A stretch of DNA of 64,000 nt from Acridotheres tristis (Eukaryota > Chordata > Aves > Passeriformes > Sturnidae): contig CM072888.1 in the NCBI GenBank assembly GCA_037013685.1, positions 9,219,034 through 9,283,033 of the forward strand, in the 5' to 3' direction. A program made the translations under genes and the position numbers. Position 1 is the first letter of the stretch, and each line of letters starts with the position of its first letter. Positions 26,017 through 38,634 of the stretch are shown here, piece by piece. The notes beneath the pieces were generated by a model that saw only the letters and a list, made by a program, of their open reading frames with translations, ran no database searches and was not told where the DNA came from.

Positions 26017-29000
26017 CTGTAGGAAAATGGTTATGCATTTAATAACCATATAATGAATTAGTGAAATAGATGCACATATTTTCATATATTAAATCAGACG
26101 TAAAACTCTCTATTTAATCATAGAATTGCAAAACAACCAGAAAATATTAATAAATAATGCAGTATTTAAGATATAGCAACTCTTATATTCAGGAAGTAGA
26201 AAGCTATGTGGTTTTCATGCTTTACAAAGCATAATAAGTACTCAAGTAAAGAATTCCTTATTTTAAAATTTTTATTTATTATTTTAAAGACACGAAGCAT
26301 GAGAAAGTAAATACCAAGTTGCAGCATCAATAATCACTCCATCAGCCAGTAGCTCCAAGAGAGAATCTCTGAGTACCTTGTACATAGCAGAAGAAAAAAA
26401 CTGAGGTGGTTTTTTTTTTGGGACTTAAAATTGTTACCTTTTATGGCTCAACAAGCTAATTTCTCTAAAACTGGCAAACTCTACAGCCAGTCAAAAAATG
26501 CAATTTTGCTAACAACTTCATCAGAGTTAATGTTTAGTTTATTACCATTGCTTCTTGAATATTCAGGGATTTTCTTGCCCTAATGGGAGCCTACAGAAGT
26601 CCTACCTGCTCTACAAATTTTTGCAGGTATTGCTTAATTAAATTTTGATTGTTGGAAGTGGCAGGACCCATAGACAGTCACACTACCAGTTAGTTCTGGA
26701 GTTGTACTCAACAGAAAGCATTATGAAAATCTGATTTCCTATGATTAACAGACAATATTAAGTTCTTCTGGTTAAAAAACAGCATTCAATTAATATTTTG
26801 TGTTAGGATTCAGCAGAAAAGAAAGTTTGTTAATGGAATTGTCATGAGCTAGAGAGAGGCATACATGCTCAAAACAGAATACCATAATTAAGTTAAAGTA
26901 GGAATTGAGTATGTCATTGAGTATGGAAGCAGGAATTTTGAAGCATGTCAGCAAAGAAGCAAATGTTAGTCATTAATAGCCTAATCTATTGATCCTAGTA
27001 CCTAAATATACATCTTCAAAATTACCTGAAAATTTAAACTTTACTTACCTTTCCACACAAATTTCCCATAAGATGATAAATATGCTCAAATCGAAAGGTA
27101 ATGTTATTAATATTAATTTGGTTTAAAAATAAAAATGGAGTACAAAACCTGGTCATCAGCAAGGAGTCACCTGGAAATATATATGATTATACCCCAAAAA
27201 TATAAAACTGTAGACTACATTATTGACATCTGTAAAATATAATCTATGCCAAGATTCTCTGCACTTACAGAATTTTTTACTATAAACTATCTGACCTTCT
27301 TCTGTAATAGAAAGTCATGGAGCCTTTAGTAATTATGAAAAATATTGGACATCACATCAAACCAAATTTCTTGAAATAAATGACTATTAGTATAGAATTT
27401 GAGAGAATTTCCAAACACAAAACTCAGTGCAGTCTGCAAGGAAAATTAGAAGAAAAGGATAAAAATATGAAAGATGGCCAATTTAAATTACAGTCATTTG
27501 AAATATAACTTTAGAAGACCAGTAGACTATGAAAAAAGGAAAAACAACAAAGATGCTTCTTATCCACATGTGTACATTGACAAAACACTTGCTCATCCAG
27601 CTATGTCTCTTCTATATCTTTTATTCTAAATTATTTAGCTTCTATTAAAAGTATTTTAATTGCAGTATATGGTAGAAAACCAGTTCTTTACAAACTTAAT
27701 ATATTCTTGCTAGAATTGAGCTGCTAAGTAGAAACCCTGATGTAGACATCAGCCCTAGCTTCTCATCCCTTAGGTCTGAGAAATTATTTTTTGCAAGTCA
27801 GAGGCATTTGCATCACTAAGTTGGGTCAGGAAAATTTACTTTTAAATAAATAACTGCAATTGTGGTTTTTAAAGTCACTTTAATTCTCACCAATCAAGAG
27901 TTATTATTAGAACTGTTACCTTTTCCCTTCTATTTTGTGAAATTCTTTGTGACATTTTTCATAGACCACTGTGACACCATAAAAAAAAAGTTTTTCAAAT
28001 CCACCTCAATTTTTCCCCCTTGCCTAGAGTAATAAAACCACGCAGCTAAAAAAGCATGTTTTCTGTGTAAGTGTGGCTATATTGCAAGACTCTCACACAG
28101 AAGAAAAATTTAAAACAAGTTTACTGTTCTTAAAAAACAGATTACCTGTGCAATCCTAGGAAATGTAACACAAACTGTCTACCTCAGTAATATGGGACCA
28201 TTTTTCTTCCCTCAATTATATTACAGCATCTATAGACCTATGCTATAAATCTCACAAGAACAGAAATTGTCCTCTGTCAACTTTCAAGCCTGCACAAATT
28301 CCTAAATATTTCCAATACATCTGGAGAATCTAAACAAGTTATCTGCAGTTATCAATATTGCAAAAGCTAACTTCTTATATCTCCTCAGCTCATCAAGCAC
28401 CTTAGGAACTTAGTTAAAAAACTTAGGTGACAGAGGCTAGAAAGTATGTTATCAATTTAAAATAGAATCCTCTGCACAGAGAAATAAAGGTTTTCCTGCT
28501 GAGTTTTTACATCCTGACAAAATACGAATCTTTCAAGACCCAGAACTCATTACTTTAACTTTACCTTGTTATTTTTGACTGAATTACAGGAAGGACAAAA
28601 ATTGTTCAACAATTCCAATACACCCACTTGCTGAACAAATCCATCCAGCCTCCTAAACAAATGCAATTGTAGCAAGTTTTTGTTTAAAGTACCTGTTGCA
28701 AAGATCAAATGAACCAACTCTATTTTTGGTTAGCTGTTTATTATTTATATGACCATGTGTTGAAGACGGTGGCAGAAGAAATAGATTAACTTACCTGACT
28801 TGGAATAGCACTGTTTTATGACTTAAATTTTAGCAAATATCTTTGAACATCCAAATATTTTGATTTGGTTTTGGTTTTGTGTTTCCAAATTTTATTTCCT
28901 TTATCTTAAGCTTTAAATAGCCATGGTTCTGGTATAGTTGGCTATCAGGAAGGAGCTAACAAGAGGCTATTCATTTTGTTGTAAGGTGACTTAATTGTCA

Positions 29001-30992
29001 GAATACTTAATAGAAAAAGATACCTGAGGTAAAGTTGTCAGCCCTCCTCCATTCAATAATTATACTGTGCACATCCTATATAAAAACACAAGACCTTTCT
29101 TTTTTACATAACCAGTCCCCAGGGCTGAGAAAAATTCGGCCACTTTGAGTCTGGACTCTGTCTTAGTGGTTTGAATCTATATCAGAGATACTGGGAACAA
29201 TCAATTTTGCTTTTTTTTTTTGGTTCTGGAAAATTTTTGGAACACTCATTTAATTAGGTCGTATTTCATTAACAGAAAACATGGCTACCACCATTGACCT
29301 ATTTTGTGCTTCAGTCACCATCTTAAACTGACCAGGTATATTCAAGCAATGGAAAAGAAACATATGCACAACCAAAAAAAAAAAAAATATCACTTTTCCT
29401 TGTTCCAAATATAAATTGAATGCAAAAGTCCAGCAATTATTCAAATATTTATTATCACCTACACATATCACTCATTGTAGCACACCTACAATAAATTAGC
29501 CAAGGATGCCAAAGTAGTTGTGATTTAACCTGTTCTTAGTCAGAATGGCTTTCTAGTGAAAAACTAGACAAACTACTCAAAGAAAAAGGGACTACTTTCA
29601 AAATTTGGGTTTCATTACCTTCACATGCAGCATGAAAGGAATTTATATTCCTGTTCTGTTAAGAAGATGCCTGAAGTGTAGCTACATTTCTTCGTACTAT
29701 TTATACCAGATGCATTGAATACCAGCTGAATTGAAAGCCCAATAAAACATTTTCCAGAGGGGCAAATGCAAGTTCCTTCTTCCTCTGAGCTGAGCTCATT
29801 CAGTCTCACGTTGAGCTGTTATTTCCACTTTTGTAGAAATATATTAGTCAGAATGACAATTGAGTAGCCACAGGTGTAAACCTTCAGCAACCAAGGAGTT
29901 TCATGAGTTAGAATAGCACATATTTCCTCAGGTGTGTAGAAATCCAAACATCTTTCTCCTCTCTCCAGCTCTGAGCATTTGTCACCCCCTAGGGTGTTTT
30001 TAGAAGGAAGGAACATAGAAGAGAGTTCATTTGTTGGTCCCTGAAGCAGCACACTCTACAAAGATGCTGAGTGTAGGGATTCATCCAACAGCAACACACT
30101 CACAAATGTACTTAATATCATGTATTAAAGATCACTTCTAAATCTCATGTACTGCAAATTTAGCAACAACTCTTCATTGCTTCTATCTAATAATTTGGGA
30201 TTTTATTTGATTGAATTCTGCCTCTTTTCACTGCAATGTCATGCTATGATGACTGCATGCTTCCTCATACAAAATGCAAAACCACTGACAAATCCAGATG
30301 TCAAGTTATTCTTGATATATCAGAGTAAATATTGGTTTCCATGGCACCAGGACATGCTGGGAGCTCTCTCTTGTTTTAAATACTCCAGGGATTTTTAACA
30401 TCATCTTCAGTGTCAGGAGAAGATTGCTACTAATACTTGACTGTCATAAGAAAAATTCAGTGATAACCAACGGCAATCAAAGTAATAAAATAAACCATGA
30501 TCTCAGGGTTTTTTTTGCTGAAATAATTTTGAAAATCATGGTTTAAATAAACTCTCTGTTTTAATTAAACTAGAATTCAGAAAGCCATTTTAAGGAATGG
30601 AGAAAAATAAATGGTCCCTTCAGAGGCAACTGGAAATATTATTTTTCTTTTAAATGCTTTTTAAGTGACATCAACACAGTGAAGAGTGTACTTTCAGAAC
30701 TCTTCTGGGAATATTGACATCCCACCAGCTGCAAACAATGTCATGATTTTAACCTTGAGTTAAAGAGTTTCACAAATACTTTTAATTTACTGGTATTAAT
30801 TCCCTATTTTATTGATAGCTGCATTCTTTGGTCAGGTAAAATTTTAGAACCTCTCTCTCTATGGACAGTATCCCATCACCAAAACAGATATTTGTGTGCT
30901 GGAGTTATTAGCAAACTAAGCATCTGAGGTTATAAAGTATGTGTTTTTTTCATTCATAATGAAAACATATTCATATTGAAAACATATATGTT

Positions 30993-31144
30993 TTCCTTCC
31001 TTCCTTCCTTCCTTCCTTCCTTCCTTCCTTCCTTCCTTCCTTCCTTCCTTCCTTCCTTCCTTCCTTCCTTCCTTCCTTCCTTCCTTCCTTCCTTCCTTCC
31101 TTCCTTCCTTCCTTCCTTCCTTCCTTCCTTCCTTCCTTCCTTCC
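30993..31144. repeat. (TTCC)38 microsatellite
   Basis: Thirty-eight uninterrupted copies of TTCC fill 152 bp, bounded by TATATGTT on the left and TCTTTTCTGC on the right. It is a pure polypyrimidine/polypurine tract, so it can in principle form triplex (H-DNA) structures, and its length should vary between individuals. It creates artificial open frames of repeated Arg-Lys-Glu-Gly or Leu-Pro-Ser-Phe codons on the two strands, which should not be read as proteins. Confidence 0.98.
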
Positions 31145-31601
31145 TCTTTTCTGCTTCAGTTAATGCTTTCACATTTTGTCATTAAAATGAAAGTACAAGT
31201 TTACAGTTAATTAGACACAATCAATGGTGTCACAACAGAAATAGATTTACCTTGGATCCAGGTAGTACTTTAACAAGCATATCATTTGAATTTTTCACTC
31301 AAATCTTCATCATAAATCCAGTATACTACAAAGATGAAAGATGGGCACAAAATTAATATTTTATGCAGGATTAAAGGAAATTACACAGTTGCATCTCTAT
31401 ACGAATGCCACAAAGATACATCAAAAGCTACCATATTCTGCTAAGGCATAAATCTAATTCCTAGCTGAAGAAAATCTCTCCCTCAAGAAAGTAACTCAAT
31501 TACCCTGTCTCCTTTGGTGATCCCCAACAAAATATATCAACTAGAAAACCTCAAATTAGGCAGAGCAACAGTCAAAAATAATGAGAAAGAAAGCAGGTTG
31601 C
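31145..31601. other. AT-rich unique sequence, nothing seen
   Basis: I recognise no gene or repeat between the TTCC array and the A-rich tract. Confidence 0.5.
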
Positions 31602-31656
31602 AAAAAAAAAAAAAAAAAAAAAGAAAAGAAAAAAAAAAAAAGAAAAAAAAAAAAAA
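31602..31656. repeat. A-rich tract
   Basis: A 21-base A run continues as A-runs broken by single G residues (A4, A12 and A14 blocks). It is a low-complexity adenine tract. No retroposed sequence that I recognise precedes it, so I do not call it the tail of a retrogene. Confidence 0.9.
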
Positions 31657-33432
31657 CCAAACCAGCTTTCCATTTCTTTTAAGCAAAGGAATAGAGGAAT
31701 ATTCCTCCCCTATTTATACTGTTCAGCACATTATATTTATGTGTTATGTTACAAAACAATATTGTTTTTAACTCAGGAACATAACTATATTATCAAAATA
31801 TTGCAAAAGGTCAATTTTGAATTTCCAACCAGCTTTTAAGTTCTGGCCATTTCAGTGTCAACCCTTGGAATTTCGAAGATCCCAAATACAGAGGCTGGAG
31901 CACATCATTCATCTTCATCAATAGGAGAGATTTCTACTTGGGATTGTCTACTTTCTATTTGGTAATTAAAAAAAACCAAACCCTTACTTATCAATAGTGT
32001 ATACACAACTCCAAAATGCAACATAGAACCAAATTTCAATTATGCCTCCCAGAATATGACTTCTGAGGGAATTCTGCATCAGCTCCTTGGCTAAAGGAAA
32101 GGAACTTTCTGTAAGGTTTCATTTTTTTGCTTAATCTCTACCTCAGCCAAAGCTTCGTCTTCCAAGGTTTGAAAAAGTTCCACAGGTTTTCAACGGTGTT
32201 ATATAAGATTCACAAGCACACAAATGCTTTATCTTTTGCCAACAGCCTTCACTTCTGTCGAATTTTAATCATATGCACCAGCCCTGTTATTTATTACATA
32301 ACATATCTGTGTATTAGCTAATCAAATGCAATTATCAATTCAGACCCTTAATATGATATTGGGCAGCTTTTAAGCAGTACATACATTTGAAATGGCAGCT
32401 GATCTCTGTTCTCTCTTCCATGCAACTTGCTTACTCTCCTTGTGCAAAAAACCCTCACTTTGGGCTACAAGATGACTCTTCTTCCTTTTGATGGCAGCAA
32501 CAGATTACACAATAGCTTGATATTTCCTTATTTCATCTTTGACTAAACAAAAGTCTAAAAATAAATTTTGACTTAACATGAAAGTAACATCTTTCAGAAT
32601 TTCTCACCTAAAATAACTGGGAGTTAAACACTTTATTTGCAGAATTTTAATTGAAAATGAGCAGAGGGATTTAGAAATCTTCAAATTACAGAAGAGAGAA
32701 ATGTGAAATAGCACACTTCCAGAGAAAAGGACAGGACAGTTAACTCACAGAAAGAGACCTAAGTTCATGTTTATCTGCTTATTTGCTTCACAACACAAAT
32801 TGAGGTCTGCCACTTTACTGCTGAGTGCTAATGAGCTATATTAGGTATTCTGCATGAGCTATGTACTGCAAAGAGTCTTTTATTACTAAATAAATGTAAA
32901 GGAGATCTCAGGTTTTCACCTCTTGCACAGGTGTCTTAAAAAATGACTACAAAGTAATTTTCTCCATCTTAATGAATATTCATTGAAGCTGTTTCTGCAG
33001 GAAAGACAGAAAATCACAATAATATTCTGTATACACAAATAAATGAGATAGCATTATGGAAGGGTGAAAATCTTGGCTCTATTTTCTTTTGAAGAATGAA
33101 GAATTGAATGAATGAAGAGTTGAAATTACCTCTGCCAAGATATGCGTATTGGAACTGTTAAGTAAAATAATTTAAAAATCAACAGAGCAGATATTTATAA
33201 ACAAATAGGAACCACAAAGTTTTCTCTACTTTGGAAACAATATTTCCTGGTTCTTACGAGATTTAAGTTTACAGCTGAGAATATCTCTGGAAGTCCTTGA
33301 AAAACTTTTAAGATTTCTGGGTCTGCAACAAGACCTTCTGACAGAGGGCTTCCCCAGGTACACTCCTTATTCTTTTTTCTTTTTTTTCCTTCTTTCACTG
33401 TCCTTGTCTTTTGAGTGGTACAAAATTCTTGG

Positions 33433-33504
33433 GGGTTTCTTGTTGTTTTTTGGTTGGTTGGTTGGTTTGGGTTTTTTTGTTTGTTTTTGGCTTTTTTTTT
33501 CCCC
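33433..33504. repeat. T/G-rich low-complexity tract
   Basis: The tract consists of T runs separated by G pairs, with GGTTGGTTGGTTGG in the middle. It yields an apparent Gly/Phe/Leu/Val-rich open frame that is only a product of base composition. Confidence 0.85.
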
Positions 33505-36149
33505 AGAGGACACTAGTCATTTTCTGATGGAAAAGGTCCCTTTTGCCATATCAACTGAAGTCAAAACCAATGCCCCATACAATCACCCTATTAGTAGAAG
33601 CAGGAACAATATTTACTTGATCAATCCCCGCAAAACTCAAGGAAATGTTCTGGCAACTTCCAGTCCAGCCATCCATGGGCCACTGTGGCAACCACACTCC
33701 ATCACCTGAGCCAGGACTGAGGCCCCTTCCCAGCTGCATCCCCACACTCACAGAGCTGGACCAGGCTTCCTCACCAGCTCAGCCCCAGCTTTTCCATGGC
33801 AGAGTCTCAGATGTTCAGTTCCTTCAAATAATTTAATCTCAAACAAAGAATTTCTACTTTTCTTTCCGATGTACGCTAAAATAATTCTGGAAAGATATTG
33901 CATGTAACTTTGCTTATCCTCTCATACATGCTTATTTGAAATATGCTTCTCTACAATGACATAGGAAAGTGATTTTGATGTTAACTAATATGGACCTTTT
34001 ACAGTAAAGTTTTAATTAAAGCTTTAAACTTAGCATCATTTAGAAAGGGCATAGATTTGTGAAGGAAAAGAGGCTGAAAAGGAATTAATAATAATTTTCA
34101 GTCCAAAAAAATCCCATGATTACATAATTTAAACTTGTTTATTTAGTTAAATATAGAGCTGAGCAAGAATTCACTATCACAAGATGATAACTTCCTTGGC
34201 ATCATGGTTGAGAGGACTAGAACAAAATTCACCTCCTGAGACACAAGCTTTGCACGGATTAACAAGTGGGCTTTTTACTCAAAAGGAGGGTCACAGAAAG
34301 TGCCAGAATTTCTTCACAGATGTCTACCAATACTTTTGTCCCTTACTAAAAATAAAACATAAACACGTCTTGAAAACAATTTTCTGTCTATGTAAAAAAT
34401 GAGATTGACATACCTTTGTAACCTTTGTAACCATAAGAAAGTAACCTCTGGCTAACAGCATCTCCCTAACCTTTCTACAAATCTCAGGAAATCTCTGTCA
34501 GGAGAACTTTGGGACAGAAAAGATATTTCAATCTCCCCATACTTTGTCAGTTTCCCCGTTTTTTGAGAAAACAAGTAATTGCCAACCTATGCCAAGTGTA
34601 ATTCTAGTTCCTGCAGTCTGGAAACCAGAGCTAGACTGAGAAAATTTTAATTAAGCATCTAACAATTAACAATTAAGCATCATATCTTTGCTCATTTGAC
34701 AGAGCAGTCTGAGAAACTTAGTTAAGTCCATAATATTTAGGAAGCATAATACAATTAGGAAACCTTTCACCTTGGAAATTAAATTAAACACTGATAATTG
34801 AGAGTTGCCTGATTTGTTCAAGATCCTTTATTTTCTCTTATAAAGAAACACATTGGAAAATACATACTGCAACTTGAAGATGAGCAAAGTTTGAATTGTA
34901 ATACCTGTCTTTAGAGCACAGTTACAGGCAAAGTGTGTCAAAACTCTTCCCTTCCAAAAGGCAGAGGGAATTCATCCAGATAATAATTCAAGAGGTAACC
35001 TGGAGAACTGCTGCTGAAGATGTAAGGATTTTACACTGTTAAAGATGTATGAATATTTTTCATGCACAATTGTGGAGAAATAAGGGAAATAAAAATTATG
35101 TGCTTGAATTAATCCTTGTATTTTGTGGTTTACTGGCTTTGAAGAGTCTCCATTATAACTAAATGTAGACGATGTATGGACATGTTCTCAAATTGACTGC
35201 TGATATAAGTGGGCACAACTCCACTTCTATTTAATGGCGTCATGCCAATTTATTCCAACACTGATTCTGGCCTCTTGCATCTCAGTTGGAAGCAGCCCTA
35301 ACACATGCAGCTTTATATGCCAATGGCAAGTCTCCAATTTTTCTTCCTTCAGAGCTAAAAAACTTCTATAGCTTCATTGTAAAGGGTTATTGATATCCTC
35401 TGGATCTAGCAGGGAATCATCTATTAAGTAAACAACATCTATTTTTCCATTTATGAATTGACTGAAAATAAGCTGAAGATCTCCACAGATAAATTGTTTA
35501 TCCAAAATTTAGCCACATGTAAGTTTTAAAGGCAAAGAAAGGGTCAAGTGGTATTCTCAGAGATGAAACTATTTAGTGAAAAATGCAGTGGATTTGCTTA
35601 GAAGTATGCTTGAAAAAAACTTCATAAACTTTCTTCTATAAGGAGTATAAAAGTATCTTTACAGGTTTAGCAGAATATCCAAAGTTCTGAACTTTACATT
35701 TACAGTGGTTAACTCACCAGACAGTAGATGCTGGGAGGCTCTGTTAATAAATAATGGCAGTAAAAGAAACAAGGCTGGCCAACTTTCTGAAACAAAGCTA
35801 AAAGTTAATACATCTTTTTTGGAAGGAGAGGATGTAAATCATGTCAGCTATAAAGAGTTTGGAGCGGGTTTGTGGATTCAGAAATATTGTTACAATATTG
35901 AATCTTGGGCATTACACTCTGTAGTTGCAAAATAAATCTCACATTCTATTAAAAGGCTGCATTAAAAGTCTGTCCTGTTAGAGTCTGTCTCTAAAACTGT
36001 GAATAAACCTTATACGAAAACATCACATTTTGCAGGAATTTAATGTGAAACATAAGCTCTTTCCAGAAACTTGTCAAGATCCTGGAAACAGAATGACATT
36101 AATTCAAAATGTTTGAGCCTTCAATCAAATTTTGCAGATGCAATTGAGT

Positions 36150-36157
<8 letters not shown>

Positions 36158-36180
<23 letters not shown>
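36158..36180. repeat. Poly-A run (23 bases)
   Basis: An uninterrupted run of A, followed shortly by a second A8 run. It could be a mononucleotide microsatellite or the tail of an old retrocopy. I see no recognisable source sequence upstream. Confidence 0.85.
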
Positions 36181-37086
36181 GAATATTAAAAAAAATCAGA
36201 AAGCTTTGCAACTGAGGGCTTCACAGATGTCTGGAGATACTTCAATATTTCACACAGTACTTGTTAGCTTGTGAATTGTTAACATTATGACTCTAGAGAA
36301 TTTAGATTCTGACAACCTGATTAAAACTGGCAACAGACTCTGATAGACCAATTATGTCTGGCACAAATGTTATCTGTATAACAGAAGTAAAACATATTTT
36401 GTCTAACAGGCTGAAAATAATTAAATACAACAAAATCTTGTGAATACATCACATCATCCACGCCCCTATCCTGCACTCTCTTTCCTCTCTCTTTAAGTTT
36501 TCCATTGCTCATCCCCAGTGCATTTCTGACGAAACTTCTGCATCTCATGCTGTAACCTGCTGCCTCAGGATACAGCACAAGGGTCTGGGACCTCCATCTG
36601 CTTTACACTTCACCACCTTCACATGTTATTGTACAGCAGCATAATTGGATGTCATCCTTTGTAACAGATTCAAACACTATCAGAGCCTTGAGTAACAATG
36701 ACAGCGATGGTGGAAGGGTGGGCACAAACATCACAAGTGAGAAAACGAGGGCATAAACACCAAACAACCAAACGTATTGGTGAACTGATTCTTACGAGTG
36801 ATATAGAATTATATAAGTACAGTAAAGCTTCCATCACCAGGTATAATACCTGATATTCAAGAGTTATGCACTTTAGTTCCCAAGGAGGGGTATGAACTGG
36901 TGAGGAAATTAGAATTTATAAAATAATAGTCTGGATTGGCTGGAGATAAAATATCATAAGAAAGTGAACTGAGAATTATTTGTTCATTTTGCATTTTTTA
37001 TACATCAGTTCCACTAAAATAATGAAGGACCATTTTCTGAACAATGAGATTTGAACATGGGACTTCTCAGCAAGATAGTTAAATAC

Positions 37087-37180
37087 ATTGCTCAGAGAAG
37101 TTGTGGATGCTTCCTTCCTGGAATTGAACAACCTGATCTATTGAAAGATGTTCCAGCCTATGGTAACACTAGATAATTTT
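37087..37180 (+). mobile_element. CR1 LINE 3'-end fragment (very short)
   Basis: Plus-strand CR1 end, recognised from CAGAGAAGTTGTGGATGCTT, then TTCCTGGAATTGAACAACCT with a small internal deletion, then GATCTATTGAAAGATGTTCC and CCTATGGTAACACTAGAT. Only about 90 bp of the last coding segment and 3' UTR remain. It has diverged more than the element 750 bp downstream, which lies on the other strand. Neither end is sharp. Confidence 0.8.
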
Positions 37181-37926
37181 TAGACATGCTTTCCCACACA
37201 AACAATTTTGTGATTCTCTGATCATGGTGTCTTTATCCCATCTCTGCAGCAGATCTGAACAAACGATCTCTTCCAATGATATTTCAGGTTGGAGAAGCCA
37301 TTTGAGCATTTTTCACACAAGAAAGATGTGACTAATAAATCAGGGTAGGACTGACCCAATGTTAGAGAAGCCTACGTATAATAAAACAACAAGTAAAAAG
37401 GAATCAGATGAGGTCCATCTAGATGGTGAAATGTGCTATTAGAAAGGGAAGCAGAAATAATCACATGAAAACTATAATCCTTTCAATATGGTTCTCAGTT
37501 ATCGAGTCTTGTACTCCTGTCCTTTATGATGAATTGGAAAGAAAAAAAGTCCTACAAACTCAATTTCCAAGACTTCAGTATCATCAAATTAGAATAATCA
37601 TTTTTTTGCCCTCACACAGAGATGAATATATAGCATCATTAAGGTACTTGCATTTGAAATGATCAGTGACAGAACACTCAAAGCAACTTTCTAAAAGAAA
37701 AATAGCTTAGCCTTTGAATTTTTTCTTAATGAGGACTATAAGGAGAACTTTCTCTTACTCCATAATTTCTGGCAATGCACTTTATTACATTAAAGTTTCA
37801 TAGGTAACACAGGAACCAGTTTTTTGACAGATGTTGTGAAACCCTAGTGAATAGGTGAAGCTTGTTTTACCTTTGGCAGGTGAAATAAAGGCCTGTTAGG
37901 CTGGGAGGCTTTTTGTGAGGGAAAAA
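37181..37926. other. AT-rich unique sequence between two CR1 pieces
   Basis: About 750 bp separating two CR1 fragments of opposite orientation. I recognise nothing in it. A 79-codon open frame at 37423-37662 matches no family that I know. Confidence 0.5.
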
Positions 37927-38440
37927 TCGTAGAATGGTTCTGGTTGGAAGGGATATTAGAGATATCTCATTCTGACCCAAGTGCAGTGCTGAGGGACACC
38001 TTTCACCAGACCAGGTTGCTCAGAGGCTCATCCAGCCTGGACTTGAACACCTCCAGGGATGGGGCATCCACAACTTTCCTGGGAAACCTGTTCCAGTCCT
38101 TCACCACCTTCACAGTAAAGCATTTTTTCTCAATATCGAATCTAAACCTACTCTCTTTCAGGTTGAAGACATTTGCCCTTTTTACCTGCCCTTGTAAAAA
38201 ATTCCTCTCCATCTTCCTTGCAGGCTCCCTTCAGGTGTTGGAAGGCTGACATTAAGTCACGTCAAAGCCAAATTGCCTAAACCTTCTCTTCCAAGCTGAA
38301 CAAAATTAATTCTCTCAGCCTTTCCTTGGAGGAGAAGTGCTCCATTCCTCTAGTGATCTTCGTGGCCTCTTCCAACATGCAGATGTCCTTTCTGAGCTGG
38401 ATGCAGCATTGCAGGTGGCTGTAGAGGACCAGACCTAAGC
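37927..38440 (-). mobile_element. CR1 LINE, 5'-truncated, with RT C-terminal remnant
   Basis: Minus-strand CR1 of about 510 bp. On the plus strand the reverse-complement landmarks run from GTAGAATGGTTCTGGTTGGA through GGACTTGAACACCTCCAGGG and ACCTGTTCCAGTCCTTCACC to CTGGATGCAGCATTGCAGG. On the minus strand, 38212 to 38003 translates to the end of CR1 ORF2, including NLKESRFRFDIEKK, KDWNRFPRKVVDAPSLEVF and a closing SRLDEPLSNLV. The frame breaks further 5'. The catalytic RT core and endonuclease are absent, so it is inactive. Residue-level similarity to the family is still clear, so it may be younger than the 37.09 kb piece. Confidence 0.93.
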
Positions 38441-38559
38441 ATGCTCTGTCTCAAATATCCATAGTCTTGCTGGAGAAAGGCTGGCTGTGAGAAAAACATG
38501 TGGAAAGTATAATTTGCATAAGAGGTGTGCACCAAGTTAATTATTAAAGAAACCAGATC

Positions 38560-38634
38560 ATGCCCCTCCCTCTCTTTCTTTCTCTGGCTCTCTTTCTTCT
38601 CATTCTTTCTCCTCTCTTTCCTTCTCTTTGTCTC
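38560..38634. repeat. Pyrimidine-rich (CT) low-complexity tract
   Basis: An irregular run of C and T (CCCTCTCTTTCTTTCTCTGG and similar) with very few purines. On the opposite strand it gives a spurious Arg/Lys/Glu-rich frame. It lies just beyond the 5' limit of the CR1 at 37927-38440. Confidence 0.8.

Larger units (their letters stand above)
17433..30992. other. Very AT-rich gene desert
   Basis: About 13.5 kb in which I recognise no gene, LINE, LTR or structural RNA. From 23.3 to 29.2 kb there is not even an open frame of 60 codons. Contents I can describe are many A/T runs, short direct repeats (TAGCTAAAACTTTTTT twice at about 19374-19408; AATAAATGTG-type repeats at about 25801-25852), a 20-bp palindrome at 25997-26016 and a hairpin-capable repeat at 24612-24638. 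Distal regulatory elements could sit here, but nothing in the sequence alone marks them. Confidence 0.6.
31657..37086. other. AT-rich unique sequence with low-complexity patches
   Basis: No gene recognised. It contains a T/G-rich tract at about 33433-33504, a GC-richer patch at about 33640-33815, and a 23-base A run at 36158-36180. The GC-richer patch has overlapping short open frames on both strands but no repeat or domain that I know. The A run has no recognisable retrocopy upstream. Confidence 0.5.

Noticed and set aside
30954..31185. Overlapping open frames encoding Arg-Lys-Glu-Gly and Leu-Pro-Ser-Phe repeats
   Set aside because: They are direct translations of the TTCC array in both directions; a tetranucleotide repeat without stops is open by necessity.
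32971..32984. 14-bp palindrome AATGAATATTCATT resembling a POU dimer site
   Set aside because: About four palindromes of this length are expected in 64 kb even with equal base use; no supporting context.
36158..36180. Poly-A run as the tail of a processed pseudogene
   Set aside because: The preceding 200 bp match no gene that I recognise and no flanking direct repeat was seen.
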